Shown here: positions 52,834-63,944 of the stretch, piece by piece
How positions within the stretch are numbered: the stretch's first letter is position 1
Layout of the letters: each line of letters starts with the position of its first letter
Source: Anseranas semipalmata
Taxonomy: Eukaryota; Chordata; Aves; Anseriformes; Anseranatidae
Direction of reading: 5' to 3'
Length of the DNA: 64,000 nucleotides
Assembly: GCA_013399115.1 (NCBI GenBank)
Contig: VXAA01001511.1
Location: forward strand, 93,895 to 157,894
Position numbers and translations under genes: made by a program
Notes under the pieces: model-generated
What the model was told of the DNA's origin: nothing
The model's input: the letters and a program-made list of their open reading frames with translations, nothing else
Database searches by the model: none

Positions 52834-55185
52834 GTGAGTATGCTGGCTGCTTGTTCTAAATTTAACAAGGGTAACACACAGGGTATAGCTCATCCTTGTA
52901 ACCAGATGTCTAGCAAAAGGTAGGGAGAACATTGCAAAGTCTGAACATGTTGAACATTGTTAATTGAGAATTGGATGCAGTTCAACATTTTCTACAATAA
53001 TTATGACTGGGAAGAGGAACAAGATCCAAAACATTTCATTTTTGTTTTGCCCTTAAAACACTCTTAAGCTTACTGTGATGTTTACCTTTAGAGATTGTAA
53101 CGTAGACTGTGGTAGAAAATCACTGACATGGAGATGGGGGAGTGGAGCTGTAAGGGTAACACATGGAAATTATTGCTGCTTTGAGTTGGTTCACAGAAGA
53201 TCTTTGGTGTTTGAGTCTAAAATCACAGTTCTTAAAAATCTGTACTCAAATGTCATCGTAACTGAGGAAATGCTCACAGCTTGTAGAAACCTATGTCTCC
53301 AGATTTATGGTACTGTAGGTGACTAACGCTTTGGGCATTTGGGGAGCGGGATGTCCTAAATGGTACAGAGCCTGCTTCCCTGATATTGGACTCCTGTTTG
53401 AGGAGACATTGGTCTCCTCACTGAGCTGCAGGATGTTCTACAGTTTAAGGTATTTTTTGGCTTCTGCTGAAGCACTTAGCACAGCCTTAGAGGTTCATGT
53501 CCATCATTTTGTCTGGCCCATGGGTCTTTAATTATTCCATGCAGAGTGGCAGCTTAAGTGGAAGAAGAGACCCAACAGACTACACAAGCTTGTGCAGATA
53601 TTGATAAAGTTAAGCCATAGCCAGTCCTTAACAACCAAGTGCCTTAAATTATAGCAGAGGAACTTCATTGCTTAGGTTAAAGTCTGTTTCACACACAGTA
53701 GTTTGAGTTTAGAATCAGAAAATTTTAGCAAGATCATACTTTCCTAATGCAGTTATTAAAAATATATTTACTGAGATTTTCGAAGCCTAGAATAAATGAC
53801 ACAATGAAATATAAGAAAATGAATTAAGTGCTTTATTAACCTTTAATAAAATGCCATAGGTTTAGCTATTACTATGTTACTATACTAAGTTCAAAACATT
53901 TACGAGATACTATCTGTCATTCGAAGTGTATAGTATGTCATATCCAGTGAATACTTAGTAAGTACCCTGACTTTGTAGCTGTTTGCATCAGCACAGCAAG
54001 TGTTGGAAGGATTGTTTTTTTGATGCAAGGCAAACTGGGGCTGTGCTGAAATAGTCATATGAAATAGGTAAATACAAGCATGAAAGACAATGTTAAGAAA
54101 AGGAATTTTTTTTTTTTTTTCCTTTTTTGACTTGAAGATATCAGTTTCAATCCCGATTAAGTTACTGGTAAATAACATTAATTTCCATTGAGATTTGGCT
54201 AAAAAGGTCAAGAACATTTCATGAGAACATTTTATTTTTATCCTTTCTGCTTTTCTGTTATAACTGAATTTTAGTTTTTGCTTAAAAGTATGAAATTTAT
54301 GAGACCAATTTGTTTGTGTCTTTTAGACTGTCACTCATAGGGATAATGGGTTTCCTTTTTCTTTCTTTCTTTTTTTTTTCTTTTCTTTTCTTCCTGTAAT
54401 AGTTGTATGCATACAACAAGAATGCCCTAACACAAAAAGCAGCAACTTGCCTCCTTTTGGCAATCTTTGAATGAAAACGCTGATCTGTATGTTGCAGTCT
54501 GGAACAGTCCCTCATTCTATTTATTCATTCTCCAAAAGAAGAATGGGCAGACACTGATGGATCAGAGCGGGGAATTTCATGTTGCCATAACTGGAACTAC
54601 TACTGGGATTTGGGTTATAAAAGCTGGACTTTTGTCATACTGACTGAAAACATAGTTTCCATTGGCACTAAATTTAAATACAAGAAACCATGCATCATGA
54701 ATAGTCTGATTTCATTTTAGTCAGCTTTTTTTGAAAGTTTCCAGTTTTGTGCAATCCCTTGCTTCCCTTAATTTAAACCACTATGCTTTGGATGGATGGA
54801 AGACTCTTTGAAAAACTGTACTGAGAGGAAAATTGTCACATTGGTAGGGCATGTCAAACATAATTTGCAATGCTCTGTTCTAGCTTTTGGTACGGTTAAA
54901 TTTTCATTAATAGGTTATGCAACAAAGGACTTCGCTCATTAAATCTACAGATTGTCTCAGGCTGGGGAGGACTAAAAGTTGGAGTACAGAATTAGAATTC
55001 ACAGTGATCTTGAAGATTTTGAAAAGCAGTCTGAATATATAAGATTCAGTTCAAAAAGGACAAATTCAAAGTACATTATGAAAGAATAATGAAATATTCA
55101 GTTACATGTCAGGAAACACTTGTCTGGGTGCAGTTTTGTAGTAATGTTCTGGAGGTTCTGGAGGCTCATAAGCTAGCATTGGATA

Positions 55186-56752
55186 ATCGTAGAATCATAG
55201 AATCATAGAATCATAGAATGGCCTGGGTTGAAAAGGACCTTAAAGATCATCTGGTTTCAACCCCCCTGCTCTGGGCAGGGTTGCCAACCACTGGAGCACG
55301 CTGCCCAGAGCCACATCCAGCCTGGCCTTGAATGTTTCCAGGGATGGGGCATCCACAACCTCTCTGGGCAACCTGTTCCAGTGCCTCACCACCCTCTGAG
55401 TGAAAAACTTCCTCCTAATATCCAACCTAAATCTCCCCTGTCTTAGTTTGAAACCATTCCCCCTTGTCCTATCACTATCAACACATGTAAACAGGCGTTC
55501 CCCCTCCTGTTTATACATTCCCTTCAAGTATTGGAAGGCCGCAATGAGGTCTCCCCGGAGCCTTCTCTTCTCCAAGCTAAACAAGCCCAGTTCCCTCAAC
55601 CTTTCCTCACAGGAGAGGTGTCCCAGCCCTCTGATCATCTTAGTGGCCCTCCTCTGGACCCGTTCCAAGAGCTCCACATCCTTCTTGTGCTGGGGGCCCC
55701 AGGCCTGCACGCAGTATTCCAGGTGGGGTCTCACCAGAGCAGAGTAGAGGGGGACAATCACCTCCCTCTCCCTGCTGGCCACCCCTTTTTTAATGCAGCC
55801 CAGGACATAGTTGGCCTTCCGGGCCGCAAGCGCGCACTGCCGGCTCATGTCCAGCTTCTCGTCCAGCAGGACCCCCAAGTCCTTCTCCGCAGGGCTGCTC
55901 TCGAGTTCTTCTTCTCCCAGTCTGTGTAAGTACCTGGGATTGCCCCAGCCCAAGTGCATCACCTTGCACTTGGCCTTGTTGAACCTCATTAGGTTCTCTT
56001 GGGCCCACTTCTCCAGCCTGTCCAGGTCCCTCTGGATGGCATCCCTTCCCTCTATGGTATCAACTGCACCGCTCAGCTTGGTGTCGTCCGCAAACTTGCT
56101 GAGGGTGCACTCGATTCCGTCGTCTATGTCATTAATAAAAATGTTGAAGAGCACCGGTCCCAAGACCGACCCCTGAGGGACACCGCTTGTGACCGGCCTC
56201 CACCCAGACATAGAACCATTGACGACAACCCTTTGGCTGCGACCAGCCAACCAATTCCTAATCCACCTAACAGTCCATCCTTCAAATCCATACCTCTCCA
56301 ATTTAGAGAGAAGAATGTGGTGAGGGACCATATCAAAGGCTTTGCTCAAGTCCAGTAGATGATGTCTGTCGCCCTTCCTTTGTCCACCGATGCCGTCACT
56401 CCATCATAGAAGGCCACCAGATTCGTTAGGCAAGATCTGCCTTTGGTGAAGCCGTGCTGGCTGTCTCGGATCACCTCTTTATCTCGTACGTGCCTTAACA
56501 TGTCTTCCAGGAGGATCTGCTCCATGATCTTCCCAGGCACAGAGGTGAGGCTAACCGGCCTGTAGTTCCCCGGGTCTTCCTTTCTCCCTTTCTTAAAAAT
56601 GGGAGTAATGTTTCCCTTTTTCCAGTCACTGGGGACTTCACCTAACAACCATGATATTTCAAATATGATGGAGAGCGGCTCGGCAACCACATCAGCCATC
56701 TCTCTCAGCACCCTGGGATGTATACCATCTGGCCCCATGGACTTAATGTCAT
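55186..56752 (-). mobile_element. CR1 LINE, longest copy, with most of the reverse transcriptase
   Basis: The 3' tail at 55186-55220 has four ATTCTATG-type units. The minus strand codes reverse transcriptase from [20 protein letters not shown] (about 56745) through the palm ([20 protein letters not shown]), the catalytic FADD box ([10 protein letters not shown]) and on to the C-terminus ([20 protein letters not shown]). The enzyme is broken: the frame shifts near 56350, between DIIY and the [12 protein letters not shown] motif. The endonuclease and ORF1 are missing. The downstream frame of 369 codons is otherwise open, so the insertion is fairly young. It is a relic, not a host gene. Confidence 0.95.
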
Positions 56753-56849
56753 ACTGTTGTGAAAAAGCACAGGTCAAAGTTAAAGGTATAAATAGGAGTG
56801 TAAATAAATTAATAGATCGGATGAAAGGATCCTTTCTTATGTTTTATTT

Positions 56850-57302
56850 TGCTATAGTATGTCTTCAGTTTTGTATCTAGTTTTGAGTACCACATCTAAA
56901 GAAATGTGTGAATTAGCTAGGTGGAGCCAAGGGATAGCAACAAGAATTGAGTGGGTGAAGTAAGACTCAAAGAAATGCATTTATTTGGTCTAAAGAATAT
57001 GTGAGAAAGAAAACACCTGTAAAAGTTTGCTGGAAAGGGTAAAGTAGCAATTGGTCTGCCTTGGTAGTAGCAATTGGTCTGCTTGTCTACTGCTGTCAGT
57101 AGTAGACTTAAACTGGAGCAAATGGGATGCAGGGTAAGCATTGGGAAAACTTTCTGCTGATAAGATTTTAACCTTAATCACATTGCCTCACATATCACAT
57201 CTGTAATGGCTTAGGTGGGGTTGTTTTCAGTTTTGGGGCAGGTTTGGAAGAGTCGATCTCTTCATGTCCCCTCCAGCTCTATTTTCTGTGGTTCTGTTTA
57301 GT
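56850..57302 (+). mobile_element. Very old, decayed CR1-type LINE
   Basis: No open frame remains, but landmarks of the CR1 3' end appear in order on the + strand. CTTCAGTTTTGTATCTAGTT and GAGTACCACATCTAAAGAAA match the LEYCVQFW..HKK region. ATAGCAACAAGAAT and AGACTCAAAGAAATGCATTT match the next block. ACTTAAACTGGAGCAAATGG and AGCATTGGGAAAACTTTCTG match the LDIRKKFF region, and CATGTCCCCTCCAGCTCTAT matches the 3' UTR end. The copy is much older than its neighbour and lies head to head with it. Confidence 0.75.
57044..57082 (+). repeat. Short tandem duplication inside the old CR1
   Basis: GTAGCAATTGGTCTGC occurs at 57044-57059 and again at 57067-57082, an offset of 23 bases, from a local slippage-type duplication. 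Confidence 0.85.
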
Positions 57303-57746
57303 CATCTATTTCATTAAAGAGAGAAATGTATGGTTAAAAATCACCATTTTTATTTAGTTATTTGTGGATGCAAAAAAGCAGAGATATCCCAGGTGCAAGC
57401 ACTACTTGAAGCTCACTCGAATATTTAGCCCTCACTCAAAACTGTAGCATGATCAGCTGTTAATATTAATGAATGTTACACATGCCATCCACCCAGACCA
57501 CAAAGCCAGCCACAATGAAGAGTCCAGCCCTGCTCTGCATTTCCTGCCACCAAATGTTTCCTAGGATAGTCATGTTTGCTTTGAAAACCCTTTCAAAATA
57601 AAACAATGCTTTGATTTTCCCGTTTGAGAACTGTAATGACCTCTTGAGAAGTGAGGTGTTCACTGTGGGTGATGGGTGCTTATGTACAGTGGCACAGTTT
57701 TATTAATAATGGGTTTCCTCTCTTTCCCCTTCCCTTTCTTCCATAG

Positions 57747-57933
57747 AAATGGAATGTGAGTCAGACAAAGATTCGCATAATTTCAACAATAATATTCATA
57801 CTGTTTGGCTGCGTGCTGTTTGTTGCTCTTCCTGCAGTTATTTTCAAGCACATAGAAGGCTGGAGCACACTAGATGCAATTTACTTTGTGGTTATCACTT
57901 TAACTACCATTGGATTTGGTGACTATGTTGCAG
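57747..57933 (+). CDS. KCNK2: KCNK2 (TREK-1) exon 5: M3 and pore loop P2
   Basis: A 187-base exon: residues 198-259 plus the first base of Gly260. The acceptor is TTTCTTCCATAG and the donor is GTAAGA. It encodes [40 protein letters not shown] and [20 protein letters not shown]. Membrane segment M3 is about 206-229, followed by the P2 helix and the second selectivity filter TIGFGD with Thr251. The phase-1 end expects an exon starting with two bases that complete a glycine codon (GSDIEYLDFYKP in mammals). That exon, with M4 and the gating C-terminus, is not in the window. Reading through the donor keeps an open frame to 58235, but that is intron sequence. Confidence 0.97.
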
Positions 57934-58200
57934 GTAAGATTTTTCTCATAACTCTTTATCTCATAATATTTTGCACAGTGATACATGTTCTGCATTTTTA
58001 TATTTTGGGGAGGAGGAGGGGGAGTGCAGACACAACTCCATTGGTGGTGGTGGTGGTGTTTTTACCTTTCTCTCCCAGTTTTACCCTTCATCATCCTTGT
58101 GTCAAGTCCTGTGAGGGGGCCAGCCCCCACCTTGGATCATGTGGCAGGCAACATACAGGAGATGGGACCATGAAACGTTCTCCCTCTGTATATATACTCC

Positions 58201-58220
58201 TTTTTTTTTTTTTTTTTTTT
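58201..58220. repeat. T20 homopolymer
   Basis: Run of 20 T's in intron 5, 270 bases after exon 5. Confidence 0.85.
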
Positions 58221-58621
58221 CTGCTGTACTGTTAAAAAGATGCTTTACCTGATTTTAGATAATTTTTTTGGCTTTACAGATTGAGAGAATTACAAGAATA
58301 ATTATGGTATTTTAGTCTGCTGAATATTTTTACTTTAGCAGGAGTACCTTAGTGTCTCACATTGCTCAGTTATACAACATAGTTTTTGTGTGCATCTTGC
58401 TTTCAAAGCATTGTTCCAGATTTCTTCTTCTGCCATTGAAATTCTCTGTTGCTGTTGTATCTTTCTGTGCTTTGTTTGCTATGTATGCATTTGTCCATGT
58501 GTGCTTTGTAGTGTGAGAAGAAGGTTTAGCATAGCCCATAAATGACATGACCAACACTTGATTCTATTAACCCCGATTGGCTTGGTTGCAAATAAATTAG
58601 ACAAGCTGAGCTCTCTGCACT

Positions 58622-58686
58622 GTTTTTGTTTGTTTGTTTGTTTGTTTTGTTTTGTTTTGTTTTTTTGTTTTTTTTTGTTTTTTTTC
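58622..58686. repeat. (GTTT)n / (GTTTT)n low-complexity run
   Basis: Repeated G followed by three to six or more T's over about 65 bases; simple-sequence repeat. Confidence 0.8.
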
Positions 58687-59947
58687 TTGAAAAGGTCTTC
58701 TCAGAACAGGATTAAATATATGCTGTCTGTATTGAGATGTGTTGATCTGAGCCAGTGAGGTGGTAGGTTACAGATTCAGAGTTTCATGCTGTGAGTCCAA
58801 GACTTGCTTTCTTCAGCCAGATCTGATGCTCCTCCTGGTGCAGCACCATCATCTCTTTCATGAGAGGTGCCTCTCCCACCTCTGGAGCCTGTGCGCCAGG
58901 CAGAAGTAATAGAAATCAGCTTGCTCCATCTGAAATCTACAGTGGGACAGGGGGTGAGCAGTGCTGGGGCAGCATCAGTGAGCTACTTTGCTCCCTTCTA
59001 GAAGTGCTTCCCTCCCCATCCACGTGATGTAGGCTCCTCCCATGTCCCATCTGGAGCCACTGCCATTGCATGAGTCCAAGTGCACCGAGCATGCGGGTCT
59101 CAGGCTAAATAGCTCCTAGTAATTTTTTTTGTGACACTTCCATATTTCTTTTGAATGTCTCACTCACTTTTCCCTTTTCCTTTCCTTTTCCCCATTTTTT
59201 TTATCTTATTTAGATTTTGACCTCAGGAATTTGTGGTTCTGAACAGATTCTGACTAGCACCAAATCAAAAATTTATGCTATTTGAAAGCCAAGAGCCTGG
59301 GTGCTTTAGACTTTCTTTCCTTTGGCATATGTGCATGGCAGGGAATAAAAATAATAGAGTATAAAGGCCTGGTTATATTTACTGTAAGACATTATGTGAA
59401 ATGGCCCACTTGGCTCTAACTGGAACACAGAGTACATTCATCATTACTCTCATTATAAAATTTCTGCAGATTTTCTATTGTAGACCACTTGATATCATAA
59501 TTTGTTCCTACATTGTATCTGTTTTTTAAATTTACCAGGAAACACATTCTCTTTCTACAGAATATCCTTGAATTATGTTGAGCTATACCTTATGGCCTTT
59601 TATGGTCTTTATGCATATTTTTAATTTTAAAGTTTTGCTGTAATGGTGATATCAAAATGCCATGAATGTTTTCTATTTTCTTTTAGAGCAACATACAAGA
59701 GACTTGTATTCATACTGTAATATATTATTGACTTAGAGTTTCAGTGTGTAGTAATTGGATTCATAATTGCAGTGAAGATGCTTAAGAGAACAGGTTTAGA
59801 CCATCGCCATCATCACTGTGAGGCTAATGTGGCCACTAGATGGTATTTTGTCAGAGGTGAAGTTGACAATAAATTCATTCATTGTTATCTTTTTTGTGTG
59901 GACTACCATACTCAGTTGATGGCAGATGACTAGAAGACCGACTTGTG

Positions 59948-60801
59948 CGGTCGACATGCTGGAGGGAAGGGATGCCATCCAGAGGGACCTTGACAGGCTT
60001 GATAGATGGACCCATGCAACCCTCATGAAATTCAACAAGACCAAGTGCAAAGGTCCTTCACCTGGGTCAGGGCAATCCCAAGCACAGATACAGGCTGGGA
60101 GATGAGTGGATTGAGAGCAGCCCTGAGGAGAAGGACTTGGGGGTGTTGGTGGATGAAAAAGTCAGCATGAGCTGGCAATGTGTGCTTGCAGCCCAGAAAG
60201 GCAACTGTATCCTGGGCTGCATCAAAAGAAGCATGGCCAGCAGGTCAAGGGAGGTGATTCTCCCCCTCTACTCCCTGCCTGGAGTACTGGCTTCAGCTCT
60301 GGGGTCCCAAGCACAAGGAAAACATGGACCTGTTGGAGCAAGTCCAGAGGAGGGTCATGAGGATGGTCAAAGGTCTGGAGCACTTCTATGAAGACAGGCT
60401 GAGATTGTTGGGGTTGTTCAATCTAAAGAAGAGAAGGCTCCAGGGAGACATTATAGTGGCCTTCCAGTATGTAAAGAGGACCTACAGAAAAGATGGGGAG
60501 AGACTCTTTATCAAGGAGTGTAGTGATAGGACAGGGGGCAATGGTTTTAAACTAAAAGAGGATAGATTTAGATTAGATATTAGGAAGAAATTCTTTACTA
60601 TGTTGGTAGTGAGGCACTGGACCAGGTTGCCCAGAGAAGCTGTGGATGTCCCATCCCTGGAAGTGTTGAAGGCCAGGTTGGATGAGGCTTTGTGCAACCT
60701 GGTCTAGCGGGAGGTGTCCCTGCCCATGGCAGGGGGTTGGAACTAGATGACTTTTGAGGTTCCTTCTAACCCAAACCATTCCATGATTCTATGATTCTAT
60801 G
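59948..60801 (+). mobile_element. CR1 LINE, 5'-truncated, sense orientation, with internal deletion
   Basis: The + strand codes CR1 reverse transcriptase starting in the [10 protein letters not shown] region, through MGVLVDEKVSMSWQC and [10 protein letters not shown], to VRHWTRLPREAVDVPSLEVL. It ends in GATTCTATGATTCTATG at 60801. The frame is broken twice: near 60050 (GCAAAGGTCC) and at about 60275, where a short piece of the [12 protein letters not shown] region is missing before a frame change. A dead copy. Confidence 0.94.
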
Positions 60802-60858
60802 AAGGATTCTTCAAAATGCTCTTTTTCTTTTCTTGTCCTTCCAGTAAATAATTGTCTA

Positions 60859-61007
60859 GTTAAACAAAAATTCTGATAAATAGGTAAGATATTCACTAAG
60901 TGTGCTTTGCATTGTGGAAGTTTACAGTCATTGTGTGCATAAATAATAAGGTATTTTAGAAGGAAAACTGACACTGCAAGTTTTCAATAGAGCTGATAAA
61001 ATTTGTC
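60859..61007 (+). repeat. Unidentified dispersed repeat, copy in intron 5
   Basis: Partner of 51351-51494 at about 80% identity in the same orientation. It sits 57 bases downstream of a CR1 tail. The shared ends run from GTTAAA to ATAAAATTTGTC. Confidence 0.8.
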
Positions 61008-62415
61008 TTAAGGGCTGGGTTTCTGTATTAATTTTGAGAAAGCATGCAGAATCTTTTGCAAGCTACCAAATTAGTAAACTGTCTTTATGATTTTTGGTTT
61101 GCTTCTCTTTTAGGTAGGTCATAACTACCTTGCAGATACTAAATGGCATTGGTGTTTTGTTGTAGACTTCATCTAGAACACTCTCATCCAAAAGTTTAGA
61201 AAAGCTGAGTGCCATAAACTTAGACGAAGTAAGTAGGGATAAAGCATGTAATGGCGTAAAAAGGCTGTAGTGGATTCTGTCATGATAGAACATAAGTATT
61301 TCATCTGACAGAAGCATCTGACATTGTTGTGGATCTAGAGCATGACATTTCTTGGTTCTGGTCTGTCATGGTGAGTCATGCAGCAGGCAGAATGCTACTT
61401 CAGTCCACTTCTAAGTGCCTGGGTGGCAACGCACTTGAAAAAAACACACTGGCATTAATTTAGTCCTTTTTCTAATTTTCTTGGCTGTGAAGGCATATTC
61501 CTTAAATAATATGTAAAGTGTAAATTGCCTTCTTCCACTCAGAATAATAGTCAAAACTAAAGCAGAGTGGTGGGCAGTGTCACTTCAATTTGCAGTTATA
61601 GTGGTGTGGACTTCTAGAAAAAAAAAAGGCAATTCTCTTAGCACATTGGAGCTCCATGGGATATTTCATAATTATGTGTCAATTTTGTTTCATAAAGTTC
61701 CCTCAGACAAAACAAAATTTCTAACTATTTGAAAACTTCCAAATATTCTGGTAATTATCTTCTTACCTTTCTGGGAACTGTCATCCCAAAGGAAAAATGA
61801 TGTTTGCAAGCCCTAGATAGTAATGTCATGGTTGTGATAATGTGTATTGGGATTAAGAGAAACATTTCCTACAGTATCTGTCACTTTTCACTAACATGGA
61901 ACTGGCTGCTGCCTGGCACCACTGGATTTGAAAGCTGAACAGAAGTCTTGGACAACTTTTAGGAAGTAAAGGAGAGTGTTTCCAAATAGCTGTACAGATG
62001 GGAGCCAACAGAAGAACTTGGGATTAAGGAATGTAATGGTATTCAAGATTGTAGGGCTGGTTGTTATAACAGAAATTTTTGTACAATTCTCCAGAATTTT
62101 TCTACAAGTTTCTTCTCATTTGTACTGGAGAACAGTCATTTTGTTTCCAGCAACCAGAAGGCCAAAACATGCCCTTTTGCACTGAGAATCTAGGTTGCCA
62201 TTTGGAGCCTGTGGAAATTTTAGCTGCAGATTCCACCAGCAAGAGAATTTTTAAGGCAGACGTAAACGGCTGATCATTCAGACGTAAAAGGCTGATCATT
62301 CAAGGTACATGCAAGAAGGGAAAAGATGGAGAGATTTTGAATTGCATATTCAAGAAAATACATGAACAGTATTCCAAAAAACAAACTTAAGCTTTTTCCA
62401 TCTTGGAAAATGGAT

Positions 62416-62460
62416 TGTGTTTTTGTTGTTGTTGTTGTTGTTGTTGTTGCTGTTGTTGCT

Positions 62461-62515
<55 letters not shown>
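62416..62515. repeat. (GTT)n, T34 and G20 compound tract
   Basis: GTT units (with two GCT interruptions) to about 62460, then 34 T's (62462-62495), then 20 G's (62496-62515), then TGGG. Homopolymers of this length are rarely sequenced correctly. Open frames read through here (runs of Lys or Gln on the minus strand) are artefacts of the repeat. Confidence 0.9.
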
Positions 62516-62516
<1 letters not shown>

Positions 62517-62654
62517 GGGTAACAAGTAGTTAGTATGATACATGAAAGGATATTGCCAAGTATAGGCACATAAGGCATTTGCTATGACATTNAGGACAGT
62601 TTTATTTTTGTAATGAAGTTTATTTTTTAAATGAAGTTTACTATTGTAGCTTTT

Positions 62655-62671
62655 CACACACACACACACAA
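62655..62671. repeat. (CA)n microsatellite
   Basis: About eight CA units followed by AAAA. Confidence 0.75.
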
Positions 62672-63316
62672 AAAGGAAGTAAGAAACTGTACTAAATGAA
62701 CAGCCTGCACTGTCTCTTGAAAATCGTGACATGCTGATTCAAACATAGCTTCTCTTGTTTTCAAGGGAAACCATTGACTAATACTACAGAAAAAAAAATC
62801 AAACTGATATTATAGATACTCTGTGAAAGAGGAAAGTAAGAGAACTTTTCATGTCATGTCATTTTTAGTGTAATGAAAGATACTGTTGGCTACCAAAGTT
62901 AGCAATGAGGTCAAAATACATTTAACATGACAATATATTGGTCAACTGCAGTGCAAATTGGAAGGTATTGTCAAATATTTCTGAAGGAGGTAGTCTAGCA
63001 GCTATCAAGTATAAAGTAGATTAGATGCCCAGAACTTGACTGAATTATGTGGAGGTCAGAAATATTAATAGCACATCAGTAGTCTGTTTCACAGTGGGGG
63101 ATAATGATATTACAAGGTTATGCTGCAATCAGTCCAGTTTAACAAATCATAGAGTTTTGTGAGTCTCCACTTTAAAAATGTTTTCTAAGGTGTTTTTTTT
63201 TTTTTTTTTTTCTCTTTGATCTGTGATTTTTAGCTTATTGCTTCTTTACTGTTTTGGGCTGTAATTGAATTAGGTGCATTGCTGTTTTAATACATATATT
63301 AAATACATATACTAGT

Positions 63317-63944
63317 TGCCCAGAAGGCCAACTGTGTCGTGGGCTGCATCAAAAAAGGTGTGACCAGCAGGTTGAGGGAGATGATTGTCCCCCTCTACTC
63401 TGCCTTTGTGAGGCCCCACCTGGAGTACTGCATCCAGGTCTGGGGTACCCAGCACAAGAAAGACGTGGACCTGTTAGAGTGGGTCCAGAGGAGGGCCACA
63501 AAGAAGATCAGAGGGATGGAGCACCTCTGAAGAGGCTCTGAAGAAAGGCTGAGAGAGCTGGGGATGTTCAGCCTGGAGAAGACAGGGCTCCAGGGAGACC
63601 TCATTGCAGCCTTTCAATACTTAAGGATGGAGAGGGACTCTTTACTCAGGTAGGTAATGGTAGGACAAGGGGCAATGGTTTTAAACTAAAAGAAGATAGA
63701 TCTAGATTAGACATTAGGAAGAAATTCTTCACTGTGAGGGTGGTGAGGCACTGGAACAGGTTGCCCAGAGAAATAGTGGATGCCCCATCCCTGGATGTGT
63801 TCAAGGCCAGGTTGGATGGGGCCCTGGGCAACCTGATCTAGTGGGTGGCATCCCTGCCTATGGCAGGGGGGTTGGAACCGGATGATCTTTAAGGTGCCTT
63901 CCAACCCAAGCCAGTCTATGATTCTAAGATTCTGTGACTCTATG
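63317..63944 (+). mobile_element. CR1 LINE, 5'-truncated, sense orientation
   Basis: Begins sharply with CCCAGAAGGCCAACTGTGTC and codes the last part of CR1 reverse transcriptase ([20 protein letters not shown], then [20 protein letters not shown]). The frame is lost at about 63530 through a short duplication-like insertion (GAAGAGGCTCTGAAGAAAGG). The 3' UTR and degraded tail units (GATTCTAAGATTCTGTGACT) end at 63944. Confidence 0.94.

Larger units (their letters stand above)
52834..57746 (+). other. KCNK2: KCNK2 intron 4
   Basis: A 4.9-kb intron with a GTGAGT donor and a very strong acceptor (a nearly pure pyrimidine tract from 57717 to CCATAG at 57746). The region 52834-55185 holds no feature I can name apart from T-rich runs near 54107 and 54355. 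From 55186 to 57302 it is almost wholly CR1 sequence in two opposed copies. The rest to the acceptor is plain intron. Confidence 0.9.

Noticed and set aside
55240..56349. 369-codon frame as a host gene
   Set aside because: It is the C-terminal part of a CR1 reverse transcriptase with a CR1 3' tail and an upstream frameshift.
57934..58235. Extension of exon 5 by reading through the donor
   Set aside because: The GTAAGA donor fits the known TREK-1 exon boundary; the extension has no similarity to the channel.
62274..62732. 152-codon minus-strand frame with Pro, Lys and Thr runs
   Set aside because: Created by G20, T34 and GTT repeats and contains an undetermined residue at the N.
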